Assembly: GCF_900107935.1 (NCBI RefSeq)
Contig: NZ_FNVG01000010.1
Location: 1-64,000, forward strand
From: Vibrio hangzhouensis
GTDB lineage: Bacteria > Pseudomonadota > Gammaproteobacteria > Enterobacterales > Vibrionaceae
Reading direction: 5' to 3'
Length of the DNA: 64,000 bases
This document shows, piece after piece, positions 9,553-17,682 of the stretch. The stretch's first letter is position 1. Every line of letters starts with the position of its first letter. A program made the position numbers and the translations under genes. Below the pieces are notes generated by a model. It saw only the letters and a list, made by a program, of their open reading frames with translations. It did no database searches and was not told the DNA's origin.

Positions 9553-9726
9553 ATGAGCGACACCCCCAATTTGGTGCAAGTGCACCATTGTTCGAACAGA
9601 TTTCACAAGTTAGTGATGCTGGGGTTGTTTAACTTATTGATTATATTGCTATTAAATCTTGGCATTGGTTATGCACAGTCAACATGGTCAGGGCTTATAT
9701 GGCCGAAGAACGAAGATATCGATTAA
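9553..9726 (+). CDS. Small single-span membrane protein (unknown)
   Basis: A 57-residue frame with one clear hydrophobic helix (LVMLGLFNLLIILLLNLGIG) preceded by basic residues and followed by a short polar tail ending ENEDID-like residues (PKNEDID). A TTG at 9538 could add five residues. The ribosome site is weak, but a strong terminator follows 16 bases after the stop, so a transcript ends here. Function unknown. Confidence 0.5.
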   Translation: MSDTPNLVQVHHCSNRFHKLVMLGLFNLLIILLLNLGIGYAQSTWSGLIWPKNEDID

Positions 9727-9741
9727 CAACCAGTTGGCGAC

Positions 9742-9779
9742 GGTGCGCTTTCCTAACATTGGGAGCGCACCTTTTTTTT
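9742..9779 (+). terminator. Rho-independent terminator
   Basis: GGTGCGCT and AGCGCACC form an 8-bp perfect stem around a 14-base loop, followed by eight T residues on the plus strand. It supports expression of the small membrane gene just upstream. Confidence 0.88.
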
Positions 9780-9869
9780 ACGTTGCTGCAAGGTGCAGAT
9801 ATTTGGTTACCCTGAATTGAACTTTGATTACAATGATTCAAGTAAGTCAGGAATATAAAGGGAAAGAGT

Positions 9870-10856
9870 TTGTCGATAATAAAAGAATGTATTCGCACTG
9901 TTGGGCGGGGCTCTCGTGGTCGTGGTCCTTTGACTCAGGAGCAGGCAAAGCAAGTCATGGAAGAGTTTGTCAGTGGCCAGATAGATGATGACCAGATGGC
10001 AATGTTGATGATGTTAATTCGGGTACGCGATGAAACCGCGGAGGAAATCGCGGGTTTTGTCGAAGGACTGAAGCCCAAAAACACCGCCTTTACCGCTGAC
10101 TTTGACTGGCCTTTGTACGCTGGTAAGCGAACGGGGGCATCATCGGGCAAACCCTGGCATCTCATCGCAGCAAAAATTTTGGCAGAAAATGGCCTCAAGA
10201 TCGCATTGCATGGCGACTTGGATAAGGAAAGCAATAGAATCCATGCCCGGGATTGCCTTAGTTCGCTTAATGTCGAGGCGGCGACGGATCTTACCCACGC
10301 TCAGCAGGTGATTGAAAGGGACAATATTGTCTATTTGTCTTTGGAGAACTACTGTCCTATCGCGAAAAAAATGTTGGATTGGAAGCATCGTTACGGGCTG
10401 AGAACCCCAATCAATACCGTTATTCGAGCGCTGAATCCAGCTGATGCCCCTTTTGGTATGCGCGGAAGTTTCCATCCTGGTTTTCAGGAATTGCACGCTC
10501 AGGTTGAACATCTATTGGCACGACATGCCAATGAAAAACATGACTATCAGCGAATGTTGTCTTTCAAAGGTCAGGGGGGCGAAACCGAGTATAATCCTAA
10601 GGTTAGCCAAACGGTCTGGTGGATCGAGTCAGATGCTGTTCAGTCGCAGTATATTGAAGAGTCCATGGCAGAACGAAGCCTCCCCGTGCACTGTCCACTT
10701 GAGACACCAAAGGAAGAACAGCAGCTCATGGCCAATACAGTAGTGATGACAATGACCGCTGCATTGTTTGCGGTTTGTGGTGACTGGGCTCAAGCGAATC
10801 AAAAAGCAGAACATTACTGGCAAGCCTATTGTGACGGGAACGACACAGTTTGTTAG
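9870..10856 (+). CDS. ybiB: TrpD2/YbiB-like glycosyltransferase family 3 protein
   Basis: A 328-residue homolog of the anthranilate phosphoribosyltransferase (TrpD) fold, closest in type to E. coli YbiB, a nucleic-acid-binding TrpD2 protein without TrpD activity. The N-terminal helical domain (LTQEQAKQVMEEFVSGQIDDDQMAMLMMLIRV) and a PRPP-loop-like region (YAGKRTGASSGKPW) are visible, but the TrpD phosphate-binding GTGGD motif is absent, arguing against anthranilate transfer. The start is TTG 9870 with GGGA upstream. Similar genes commonly sit in nitrate assimilation clusters, and this one is convergent with nasA. Confidence 0.75.
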   Translation: MSIIKECIRTVGRGSRGRGPLTQEQAKQVMEEFVSGQIDDDQMAMLMMLIRVRDETAEEIAGFVEGLKPKNTAFTADFDWPLYAGKRTGASSGKPWHLIAAKILAENGLKIALHGDLDKESNRIHARDCLSSLNVEAATDLTHAQQVIERDNIVYLSLENYCPIAKKMLDWKHRYGLRTPINTVIRALNPADAPFGMRGSFHPGFQELHAQVEHLLARHANEKHDYQRMLSFKGQGGETEYNPKVSQTVWWIESDAVQSQYIEESMAERSLPVHCPLETPKEEQQLMANTVVMTMTAALFAVCGDWAQANQKAEHYWQAYCDGNDTVC

Positions 10857-10891
10857 TCGTTCATGGCGTTATTTATTTGAGATAGAAAATT

Positions 10892-10915
10892 CCCCCTGGA
10901 GATGTGGCCAGGGGG
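10892..10915. terminator. Hairpin between ybiB-like gene and nasA
   Basis: CCCCCTGG and CCAGGGGG form a perfect 8-bp GC-rich stem around an 8-base loop between two convergent genes. T tracts are weak on both sides, so efficiency is uncertain. Confidence 0.6.
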
Positions 10916-10928
10916 TTAACGACAAATA

Positions 10929-13421
10929 TCACGCATCCGCACTCATAAACTGCAGTTCTATAGTCTCATCCAGACGTGCTTGATAGAGCTGAGCTAACCA
11001 GTCCAAATCGTCATCGTCTATACAATCTTTCACAACGAACGCACTTTGTATGCCTGCGCTAGTCATGAAAGCTTTGCGATGCAAACTACCGTTTTCGTCC
11101 GCACTGTAAGTCAGCGTCTTGTTACCTTCTGAAGCCAGTTTTTCTGTTAGCTGAATAATGAGCTTCATGGCACCACTCTTCGAAGCCAGTCGATACAGAT
11201 ATCCGGCTTCCAGTTTTTGTTGCACCCAATAGTCGATACCGTCAAAGTTGATCGGATGATGGCTGATAACCAGTGCTTCACTGCGTTTTGACCAAGGGCT
11301 AATACTGACGGGGGTTTGTTTAAATTCCGGTTGACCCGAGAGTGGGTCAGTGTAGGCGGAAATCAGGCTACAGGCCTTGGCATTACTTGCGGTCGCTCCA
11401 TTCCAGTGAATAGGAACAAAGGCCTGACCTGGTTCGATGCCGCTGTCGATGTGAACGCGCATCTGAATGGACGTCGTATTCCTGCTGATCTGTGCAATGG
11501 CTCCCTGTTCTAGTCCGACTTGCTCTGCCGTAGCGGGATGCACGCTAACATAAGGTTCAGGGGTGTGGGTGCCCAACTGTGGCGAAAGACCGGTTCGACT
11601 CATGGTGTGCCATTGGTCTCGAGTTCGTCCGCTATTCAGTAAAATCGGTGTTTGTTCACAAGGGGTAAGTAAAGGTGGTTGGTACTTAGTGGCAATGAAC
11701 TGGGCTTTTGTACTGTCAGTATAAAAGCGACCGTCAGAAAACAGACGACGATGGCTGAGATCGCTTTGTAAGGTATCCACTGGCCACTGCTGAGGGGTGA
11801 GGGCGCTGTAACCTTTATCGTCGAGCTTTGTCATTCCAATCAGACACAAGTCTCTTTGCTTACCGTCTTCATTATCTAAGGTGGTCATACGGGCGTATTC
11901 ATTAAAGATCTGACCTTCGTGGAGGTATTGGAATGCCTCTTCATAACCCATTTTTTGTGCGACTTGTGATACGATCCACCAATCTGGTTTCGCCATGCCC
12001 GGACTGGGGAGAATACGTCTTTGTCGTGAGATTCGGCGTTCCGAATTTGTCACGGTACCGGATTTTTCACTCCAGCCTTGGGCCGGCAGCACCACATCGG
12101 CTAGCTTGGCTGTTTCGGTGTTTTTGATGCAATCGGATACCACCACAAAAGGACATTTTTCTAATGCAGAACGGATTTTGTCTGAGTTTGGTAAGCTTAC
12201 CATAGGGTTAGTTGCCATAACCCAGATCGCTTTGATCTTTCCTTCTTCCATAGCATCAAACAGGTCAATCGCTTTCAGACCCGGTTTGGTCGCCAAATTG
12301 TCTGTACCCCAAAACTCCTCGATCAGTGTATGCTGGCGCTTGTTCCCGAATTCCATGTGTGCGGCTAGCGTATTCGCAAGTGCACCGACTTCACGGCCCC
12401 CCATCGCATTGGGTTGCCCAGTGACCGAAAATGGTCCCATTCCCGGCTTGCCGATTCGAGCCGTCGCCAGGTGACAGTTAAGGATACTGTTAACTTTATC
12501 TGAACCACTGCTTGACTGATTGACTCCCTGAGAATAGATGGTAATGGTTTTATCGTTATTGGCAAATAAGGCGTAAAAGTCGTCGAGTTGTTGCTGAGAT
12601 AAGCCAGTCTCTGAAAGGGTATCTTTTTGCTCAGCTGCTAATGAAAGCGCGGAATCGAATCCTTCAGTAAAATGGTCAATGTAGTGCTGGTCGAGCTTGC
12701 CAGATTCGCTAAGGTAGTGAAGTAAACCATTGAAGAGCGATACGTCGCTTCCTGGCTGAATCGGTAGATGGAGATCGGCCAGTTCGCATGTGGCGGTGCG
12801 TCGTGGATCGATGACAACGATAGTTAAAGAGGGATTGTTCTGTTTTGCTACTTTCAAGCGTTGAAATAGTACCGGATGGCACCAGGCTAGATTAGAACCA
12901 GTAATAACCACCAATTCGGCCAGTTCGAGATCTTCATAGACAATGGGTACCGTGTCGCTGCCAAACGCTCGTTTGTGTCCCACCACGCTAGAGGCCATGC
13001 AAAGGCGGGAGTTACTATCGATATTGCCACTGCCGATAAATCCTTTCATCAGCTTGTTGGCGACGTAGTAATCTTCTGTGAGTAGTTGTCCTGATACGTA
13101 GAAGGCCACGGAGTCAGGTCCGTATTGTTCAATCGTGTCTCGAAACTTATCCGCAACCAGGTTAGTTGCCTCATCCCAAGAGAGAGGCTGGTCTGTGGAT
13201 TGAGTGGCGACTTTTCTGCGAAGAACAGGGGTAAGTTGTCTACCATCGGTGATAACGGTGTCTCCTAATGCAATCCCCTTTGTACACAATTTACCGTAGT
13301 TAGAAGGGTGTGCTTTATCTCCCCTAATATCGAGTAGCCCATTGGACTTCGGTTTAGCTTCTACACCACAACCCACTCCGCAATACGCACACGTTGTTTT
13401 CACCCAGCCGTCATTGTTCAT
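10929..13421 (-). CDS. nasA: Assimilatory nitrate reductase catalytic subunit
   Basis: Cytoplasmic molybdenum enzyme reducing nitrate to nitrite for nitrogen assimilation. The 830-residue protein carries the N-terminal 4Fe-4S motif (C11, C14, C18, C46), a probable Mo-ligand cysteine at C141 in SNSRLCMASS, and a C-terminal molydopterin dinucleotide domain. There is no Tat signal, which fits the assimilatory rather than the periplasmic enzyme. The C-terminal ~120 residues lack the CxC/CxxC cluster of a BFD 2Fe-2S domain present in some NasA proteins. ATG 13421 follows AAGGAG; upstream ATG 13514 is too far. No separate NasB-type electron donor gene is nearby. Confidence 0.93.
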   Translation of the reverse strand: MNNDGWVKTTCAYCGVGCGVEAKPKSNGLLDIRGDKAHPSNYGKLCTKGIALGDTVITDGRQLTPVLRRKVATQSTDQPLSWDEATNLVADKFRDTIEQYGPDSVAFYVSGQLLTEDYYVANKLMKGFIGSGNIDSNSRLCMASSVVGHKRAFGSDTVPIVYEDLELAELVVITGSNLAWCHPVLFQRLKVAKQNNPSLTIVVIDPRRTATCELADLHLPIQPGSDVSLFNGLLHYLSESGKLDQHYIDHFTEGFDSALSLAAEQKDTLSETGLSQQQLDDFYALFANNDKTITIYSQGVNQSSSGSDKVNSILNCHLATARIGKPGMGPFSVTGQPNAMGGREVGALANTLAAHMEFGNKRQHTLIEEFWGTDNLATKPGLKAIDLFDAMEEGKIKAIWVMATNPMVSLPNSDKIRSALEKCPFVVVSDCIKNTETAKLADVVLPAQGWSEKSGTVTNSERRISRQRRILPSPGMAKPDWWIVSQVAQKMGYEEAFQYLHEGQIFNEYARMTTLDNEDGKQRDLCLIGMTKLDDKGYSALTPQQWPVDTLQSDLSHRRLFSDGRFYTDSTKAQFIATKYQPPLLTPCEQTPILLNSGRTRDQWHTMSRTGLSPQLGTHTPEPYVSVHPATAEQVGLEQGAIAQISRNTTSIQMRVHIDSGIEPGQAFVPIHWNGATASNAKACSLISAYTDPLSGQPEFKQTPVSISPWSKRSEALVISHHPINFDGIDYWVQQKLEAGYLYRLASKSGAMKLIIQLTEKLASEGNKTLTYSADENGSLHRKAFMTSAGIQSAFVVKDCIDDDDLDWLAQLYQARLDETIELQFMSADA

Positions 13422-13464
13422 AGCTGACTCCTTACTGCTATAAGTTCTAATTGTTTGTAAGGTC

Positions 13465-13480
13465 AGCAAGAAGTGCGCCA
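13465..13480 (-). promoter_or_regulatory. Sigma-54 promoter of nasA
   Basis: On the minus strand TGGCGC-ACTTC-TTGCT matches the sigma-54 -24/-12 consensus TGGCAC-N5-TTGCW with the invariant GG and GC at the right spacing. The predicted start would lie about 30 bases before nasA. Confidence 0.7.
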
Positions 13481-13543
13481 TTGATGTGAAGTGCCAATAA
13501 AAACAAGTATTCACTTTTTAATGATTTAAAAACAACAGCTTAG

Positions 13544-13577
13544 CCCATCTACCACTAAAGTGGTAGATGGGTTTTTT
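13544..13577 (+). terminator. Orphan strong terminator hairpin between nasA and cobA
   Basis: A perfect 12-bp stem (CCCATCTACCAC and GTGGTAGATGGG, loop TAAA) is followed by six T residues on the plus strand. It has all features of an intrinsic terminator, but no plus-strand gene lies upstream since nasA diverges. It could end an unannotated small RNA or act as a barrier. Confidence 0.75.
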
Positions 13578-13605
13578 GTGGTGTTTTTGGGGCGTTTATC
13601 TGTCT

Positions 13606-13645
13606 GTTGCACTGTTTTGGCGTGCATCGCACTAAAAGTGCTCAA
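13606..13645. promoter_or_regulatory. Candidate NtrC-like sites
   Basis: TGCAC...GTGCA half-sites separated by 9 bases and GCAC-TAAAA-GTGC separated by 5 occur back to back. The NtrC consensus separates the same half-sites by 7, so both are imperfect. Their position about 130-160 bases upstream of the cobA sigma-54 promoter suits an enhancer. Confidence 0.35.
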
Positions 13646-13765
13646 AAATTGCATAACTGGCAATGAATAAGTCGGGGTAACTAGGAGGCTGACATATTGA
13701 TGGTTGAATTTAAAGTATTGATTTTTATTGAAATAAAAAATTATTTTTGCTGGTTTTCTATAGAT

Positions 13766-13781
13766 TGGCATTCTCTTTGCT
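13766..13781 (+). promoter_or_regulatory. Sigma-54 promoter of cobA-nirBD-narK
   Basis: TGGCAT-TCTCT-TTGCT matches the -24/-12 sigma-54 consensus at every invariant position. The start would be near 13792, giving a leader of about 40 bases before cobA at 13835. This implies activation by an enhancer-binding protein, most likely NtrC. Confidence 0.8.
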
Positions 13782-13834
13782 GTCTCGGTTGTATGCAATT
13801 TTGATATTTTCACTGAAAAGTGCGGGAGTGAAGT

Positions 13835-14659
13835 ATGGATGGAATCGATAACAAACAGGCTAGCATTTCATTGGTTGGAGCAGGGCCGGGAGATCCCGAT
13901 TTACTCACTATAAAGGCACTGCGTGCTATTCAATCAGCAGAGGTCATTATTTTCGATAATCTTGTTAGTGACGGGATTAGGGCTCTGTTTCCTGAAAACT
14001 GTGTTCAGGTTTATGTCGGCAAGGCCAAAGGGTGTCATAGCTATACTCAGCAAGAGATCAACCAACTGCTTCTGGAGCATGCCGCACAGGGAAAGCGAAT
14101 TTGTCGCGTAAAAGGAGGCGATTCTTTTGTTTTTGGCCGGGGCGGTGAAGAAATGCTGCTGCTACGCAAACGGGGATACAGTGTGGATGTCGTGCCGGGA
14201 ATCACAGCGGCTTCGGGTTGTACAACCTACTCCAACATACCGCTTACCCATCGTGGTCTTGCACAGGGCTGTACGTTCATAACAGCACACGCTGAGAAAA
14301 ATCTTAATGTTGAGTGGGGTGCGCTAGCTCAACTGAATCAAACACTAGTTATCTATATGGGGCTAAGCAAAGCCTCGCTGATTTCCTCTTCTCTTATTGG
14401 TGCAGGGATGTCTCCGGATACACCGGCAGCCTATATCGAAAAAGGTTGCTGTCCCGAGCAAAGGACCGTAATCGGAACATTGTCTGAACTAGAAGCGCTG
14501 CGTCTGCAACACAAAATACAATCTCCAGCACTCATCGTCATTGGACAGGTGGTAAAGGTCGCAGAGCAGGTTGAGTGGTTAGAACAGTTGAACGAGAAAG
14601 CACTGGGTGACGGCAGAACAATCAGTGAAACGCAACAAAATTTAAAAATGTCAGCTTAG
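13835..14659 (+). CDS. cobA: Uroporphyrinogen-III C-methyltransferase
   Basis: SAM-dependent methyltransferase (SUMT) producing precorrin-2, the precursor of siroheme needed by NirB. The 274 residues show VGAGPGDPDLLTIKAL, the VYVGKAKG segment, RVKGGDSFVFGRGGEE, VPGITAASG and IPLTHRG, all conserved in SUMTs. It lacks the CysG N-terminal dehydrogenase/ferrochelatase half, so those steps must be encoded elsewhere. First gene of the nitrite reductase transcript, behind the sigma-54 promoter. Confidence 0.93.
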   Translation: MDGIDNKQASISLVGAGPGDPDLLTIKALRAIQSAEVIIFDNLVSDGIRALFPENCVQVYVGKAKGCHSYTQQEINQLLLEHAAQGKRICRVKGGDSFVFGRGGEEMLLLRKRGYSVDVVPGITAASGCTTYSNIPLTHRGLAQGCTFITAHAEKNLNVEWGALAQLNQTLVIYMGLSKASLISSSLIGAGMSPDTPAAYIEKGCCPEQRTVIGTLSELEALRLQHKIQSPALIVIGQVVKVAEQVEWLEQLNEKALGDGRTISETQQNLKMSA

Positions 14660-14677
14660 AAAATGGAAGGAACAATT

Positions 14678-17233
14678 ATGAGTAAACAAAGGATTGTTGT
14701 GGTTGGCAACGGCATGGTTGGTCACAAATTTATCGATACAATCATCGCTGCCGAGGATGCATCAACAGACATCATTACTTTTTCAGAGGAGTCAAGACTG
14801 GCATACGACAGAGTGCAGCTCACCAGTTATTTTGACGCAGATAAAGGGGCTGAAGATCTGGCATTAACGGATGAAGCTTACTACCAAAGCCATGGTATTA
14901 AGTATGTGCTTAACGATAAGGTCGTAACCGTCGATACTGAGAATAAACTTGTCGTGACTGCCAGTGGTCGAGAGGAAGCCTACGATAAACTGGTGTTGGC
15001 CACGGGCTCCTTCCCGTTTGTCCCACCTATTCCAGGTAACGACCAAGAGCACTGTTACGTTTACCGTACTATCGAAGATCTGGAAGCGATTGAAGCGGGT
15101 AGCAAACAGAGCAAAACGGGCGTGGTTGTTGGTGGAGGATTATTGGGTCTAGAGGCTGCAAATGCAATAAAGAACCTCGGACTGGACACTCATGTCGTTG
15201 AGTTTGCGCCAAGATTGATGGCAGTACAACTTGATGATGGGGGTGGTGCATTGCTTCGTCGCAAGATTGAAGATCTTGGCGTATCAGTTCACACCGAAAA
15301 AGCAACGACAGAGATTGTTGCAGGCGAGACTGCCCGCTATCGAATGAATTTCTCCGACGGCAGTTATCTTGAAACCGATCTGATTGTTTTCTCTGCAGGT
15401 ATTCGACCTCAAGATGAACTTGCTAAGCAGGCCAATATTGAGATTGGCCCAAGAGGGGGCATTGTCATCGACAATCAATGTCAGACAAGTGTCGAAGATG
15501 TGTATGCCATTGGTGAATGCGCACTGTGGAGTAACCAAATCTTTGGTCTGGTTGCGCCTGGATATCAAATGGCTAAAGTTGCCGCGAGTCAGATGCTGGA
15601 GGGTGAAACTCCGCTGGCCTTCACGGGTGCCGATATGAGCACTAAGCTGAAACTGCTTGGCGTCGATGTTGCGAGCATCGGTGAAGTTCATGGACAGACG
15701 CCGGGAGCACAATCTTACACTTACAATGATGAAATAGAACAGGTCTACAAGCGACTGATCGTGTCTGAGGATGGTTCAAAAATTGTTGGAGCTGTTTTAG
15801 TCGGAGACGCTGACGCCTACGGTACTTTGCTACAGCTTAAACAGAATGACATGGCGCTGCCAGAAAATCCATCTGTATTGATTCTGCCAAATGTCGCCGA
15901 TGATTCCAGCTCCGCACTCGGTGTTGATGCCTTGCCGGACACAGCGGTAATTTGCTCCTGCTTTGATGTTACTAAGAGTGATATCAAGCAGGCAGTAGCT
16001 AGTGGTTGTACTACTATGGCAGCGCTAAAAGAGTCGACCAATGCCTCTACAGGTTGCGGTGGTTGTTCAGCGCTGGCCAAACAGGTTCTTGATAGTGAAT
16101 TGTTGAACTTGGGCGTTGAAGTGAACAACGATATCTGTGAGCACTTTGCCTATTCACGCCAGGAACTGAGCGACATTATTCGTGTCAATCAAATCAAAAC
16201 CTTCGATGATCTCCTCGAAACTCATGGTCAGGGGCTGGGTTGTGAGATCTGTAAACCCACCGTGGGTTCTATTCTCGCATCGTACTGGAATGACTACATT
16301 CTGGAAGAGGCGCATATGGAGTTGCAAGACACCAACGATATCTACCTGGGGAATATGCAAAAGGATGGTACCTATTCTGTTGTGCCAAGGATCGCTGGTG
16401 GTGAGATCACACCTGACAAGTTGATTGAATTAGGGCAGGTCGCTAAAGACTTCAATTTATACACCAAGATCACGGGTGGACAACGTGTCGATTTGTTCGG
16501 CGCGCAGCTCAACGAGTTGCCTCTCATCTGGCGTAGGTTGGTTGAAGCCGGGTTTGAAACGGGTCACGCCTACGGAAAATCTGTTCGTACGGTTAAGTCC
16601 TGTGTTGGCAGCACCTGGTGCCGTTATGGTGTGGGTGACAGTGTTGGCTTGGCGATTGATATTGAAAACCGCTACAAGGGACTTCGCGCACCTCACAAAC
16701 TCAAGTTTGCTGTGTCTGGATGCACACGAGAGTGCGCTGAAGCACAGTCCAAGGACATTGGTGTTATTGCAACAGATAAAGGTTGGAACTTGTACGTATG
16801 TGGCAATGGTGGCATGCGACCAAGGCACGCGGACCTGTTCGCGACCGATCTTGATGAAACCACTCTACTCAAATATATCGACCGCATTCTGATGTTTTAC
16901 ATTCGTACCGCCGACCGCTTACAACGGACATCGGTCTGGCTTGAAAATCTGGAAGGTGGGATTGACTACCTCAAACAAGTCATTATTGAGGACAAGTTAT
17001 CGCTGGTGGACGAGTTAGAAAATGAGATGAACCACAACGTCGGAAAATATCAGTGTGAATGGAAAACCACGTTAGAAAGTCCCGAGAAGCTGAAACGATT
17101 CCAACACTTTATCAATAGTGACGACATGGATGACAACCTTCAGTTTGTCGATATTCGTGAACAGCGCTTTCCAACCCAAAATAAAAAGCAAGCGTTAGTG
17201 CTCGAACAGAGAATTGATGTCGTGGAAGTATAA
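14678..17233 (+). CDS. nirB: NADH-dependent nitrite reductase large subunit
   Basis: Reduces nitrite to ammonium with NAD(P)H. Domains in order: FAD/NAD binding (VVVGNGMVGHKF and VVGGGLLGLEAANA), a BFD-type 2Fe-2S region (CSCFDVT ... GCGGC, around residue 420-465), and sulfite/nitrite reductase repeats with the siroheme-4Fe4S cysteines C642, C648, C682 and C686. The 851-residue length matches the family. I use ATG 14678 because GGAAGGAA lies just before it; ATG 14663 precedes that ribosome site. Confidence 0.95.
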   Translation: MSKQRIVVVGNGMVGHKFIDTIIAAEDASTDIITFSEESRLAYDRVQLTSYFDADKGAEDLALTDEAYYQSHGIKYVLNDKVVTVDTENKLVVTASGREEAYDKLVLATGSFPFVPPIPGNDQEHCYVYRTIEDLEAIEAGSKQSKTGVVVGGGLLGLEAANAIKNLGLDTHVVEFAPRLMAVQLDDGGGALLRRKIEDLGVSVHTEKATTEIVAGETARYRMNFSDGSYLETDLIVFSAGIRPQDELAKQANIEIGPRGGIVIDNQCQTSVEDVYAIGECALWSNQIFGLVAPGYQMAKVAASQMLEGETPLAFTGADMSTKLKLLGVDVASIGEVHGQTPGAQSYTYNDEIEQVYKRLIVSEDGSKIVGAVLVGDADAYGTLLQLKQNDMALPENPSVLILPNVADDSSSALGVDALPDTAVICSCFDVTKSDIKQAVASGCTTMAALKESTNASTGCGGCSALAKQVLDSELLNLGVEVNNDICEHFAYSRQELSDIIRVNQIKTFDDLLETHGQGLGCEICKPTVGSILASYWNDYILEEAHMELQDTNDIYLGNMQKDGTYSVVPRIAGGEITPDKLIELGQVAKDFNLYTKITGGQRVDLFGAQLNELPLIWRRLVEAGFETGHAYGKSVRTVKSCVGSTWCRYGVGDSVGLAIDIENRYKGLRAPHKLKFAVSGCTRECAEAQSKDIGVIATDKGWNLYVCGNGGMRPRHADLFATDLDETTLLKYIDRILMFYIRTADRLQRTSVWLENLEGGIDYLKQVIIEDKLSLVDELENEMNHNVGKYQCEWKTTLESPEKLKRFQHFINSDDMDDNLQFVDIREQRFPTQNKKQALVLEQRIDVVEV

Positions 17234-17285
17234 CGACGCTGTATTATCGCCAGAATTATAAGATACCAATTTAAAGGAGAGAGTA

Positions 17286-17624
17286 ATGAACGAATGGTTA
17301 ACGGTTTGCTCAACCGACGACTTAGTTCCTCATACGGGCGTATGTGCCAAGGTAGAGGATAAACAAGTCGCGATTTTCTATTGTCAACGCAGCGATGAGC
17401 TGTATGCGCTTTGTAATTACGATCCGATAGGGCAGGCGTACGTAATGTCGCGAGGCATTATGGGGTCACTGGAGGGACAACCTTGTGTGGCCTCACCACT
17501 CTATAAGCAACACTTCAATTTACTGACCGGGGAGTGCATTGAGGATCCCCAGTTTAAGTTGACGCGATTTGATGTACGAGTGAGTGGCAATGAAGTTCAG
17601 CTCAAACGCCCAATGGCGGCCTAA
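17286..17624 (+). CDS. nirD: Nitrite reductase small subunit
   Basis: NirD is the small partner of NirB, with a Rieske-like fold but without the Rieske Cys-His cluster ligands. The 112-residue protein aligns with that family (WLTVCSTDDL ... CVASPLYKQHFNLLTGECIEDP). AAAGGAGAGAG gives a strong ribosome site. Located 52 bases after nirB. Confidence 0.93.
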   Translation: MNEWLTVCSTDDLVPHTGVCAKVEDKQVAIFYCQRSDELYALCNYDPIGQAYVMSRGIMGSLEGQPCVASPLYKQHFNLLTGECIEDPQFKLTRFDVRVSGNEVQLKRPMAA

Positions 17625-17682
17625 CAATATTAACTTAAGTGGTCTGTATGATTGACAGGCCAGTCTTAAAAGGAATTTTGAC

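Noticed and set aside
11995..12474. 159-residue open frame antisense to nasA
   Set aside because: Fully inside nasA; no protein-like motif.
13544..13577. NasR/NasT-type antitermination leader
   Set aside because: The hairpin reads toward cobA but lies upstream of the clear cobA sigma-54 promoter, and the loop does not fit the ANTAR hexaloop pattern.
15284..15712. 142-residue open frame antisense to nirB
   Set aside because: Fully inside nirB; no ribosome site or recognisable domain.
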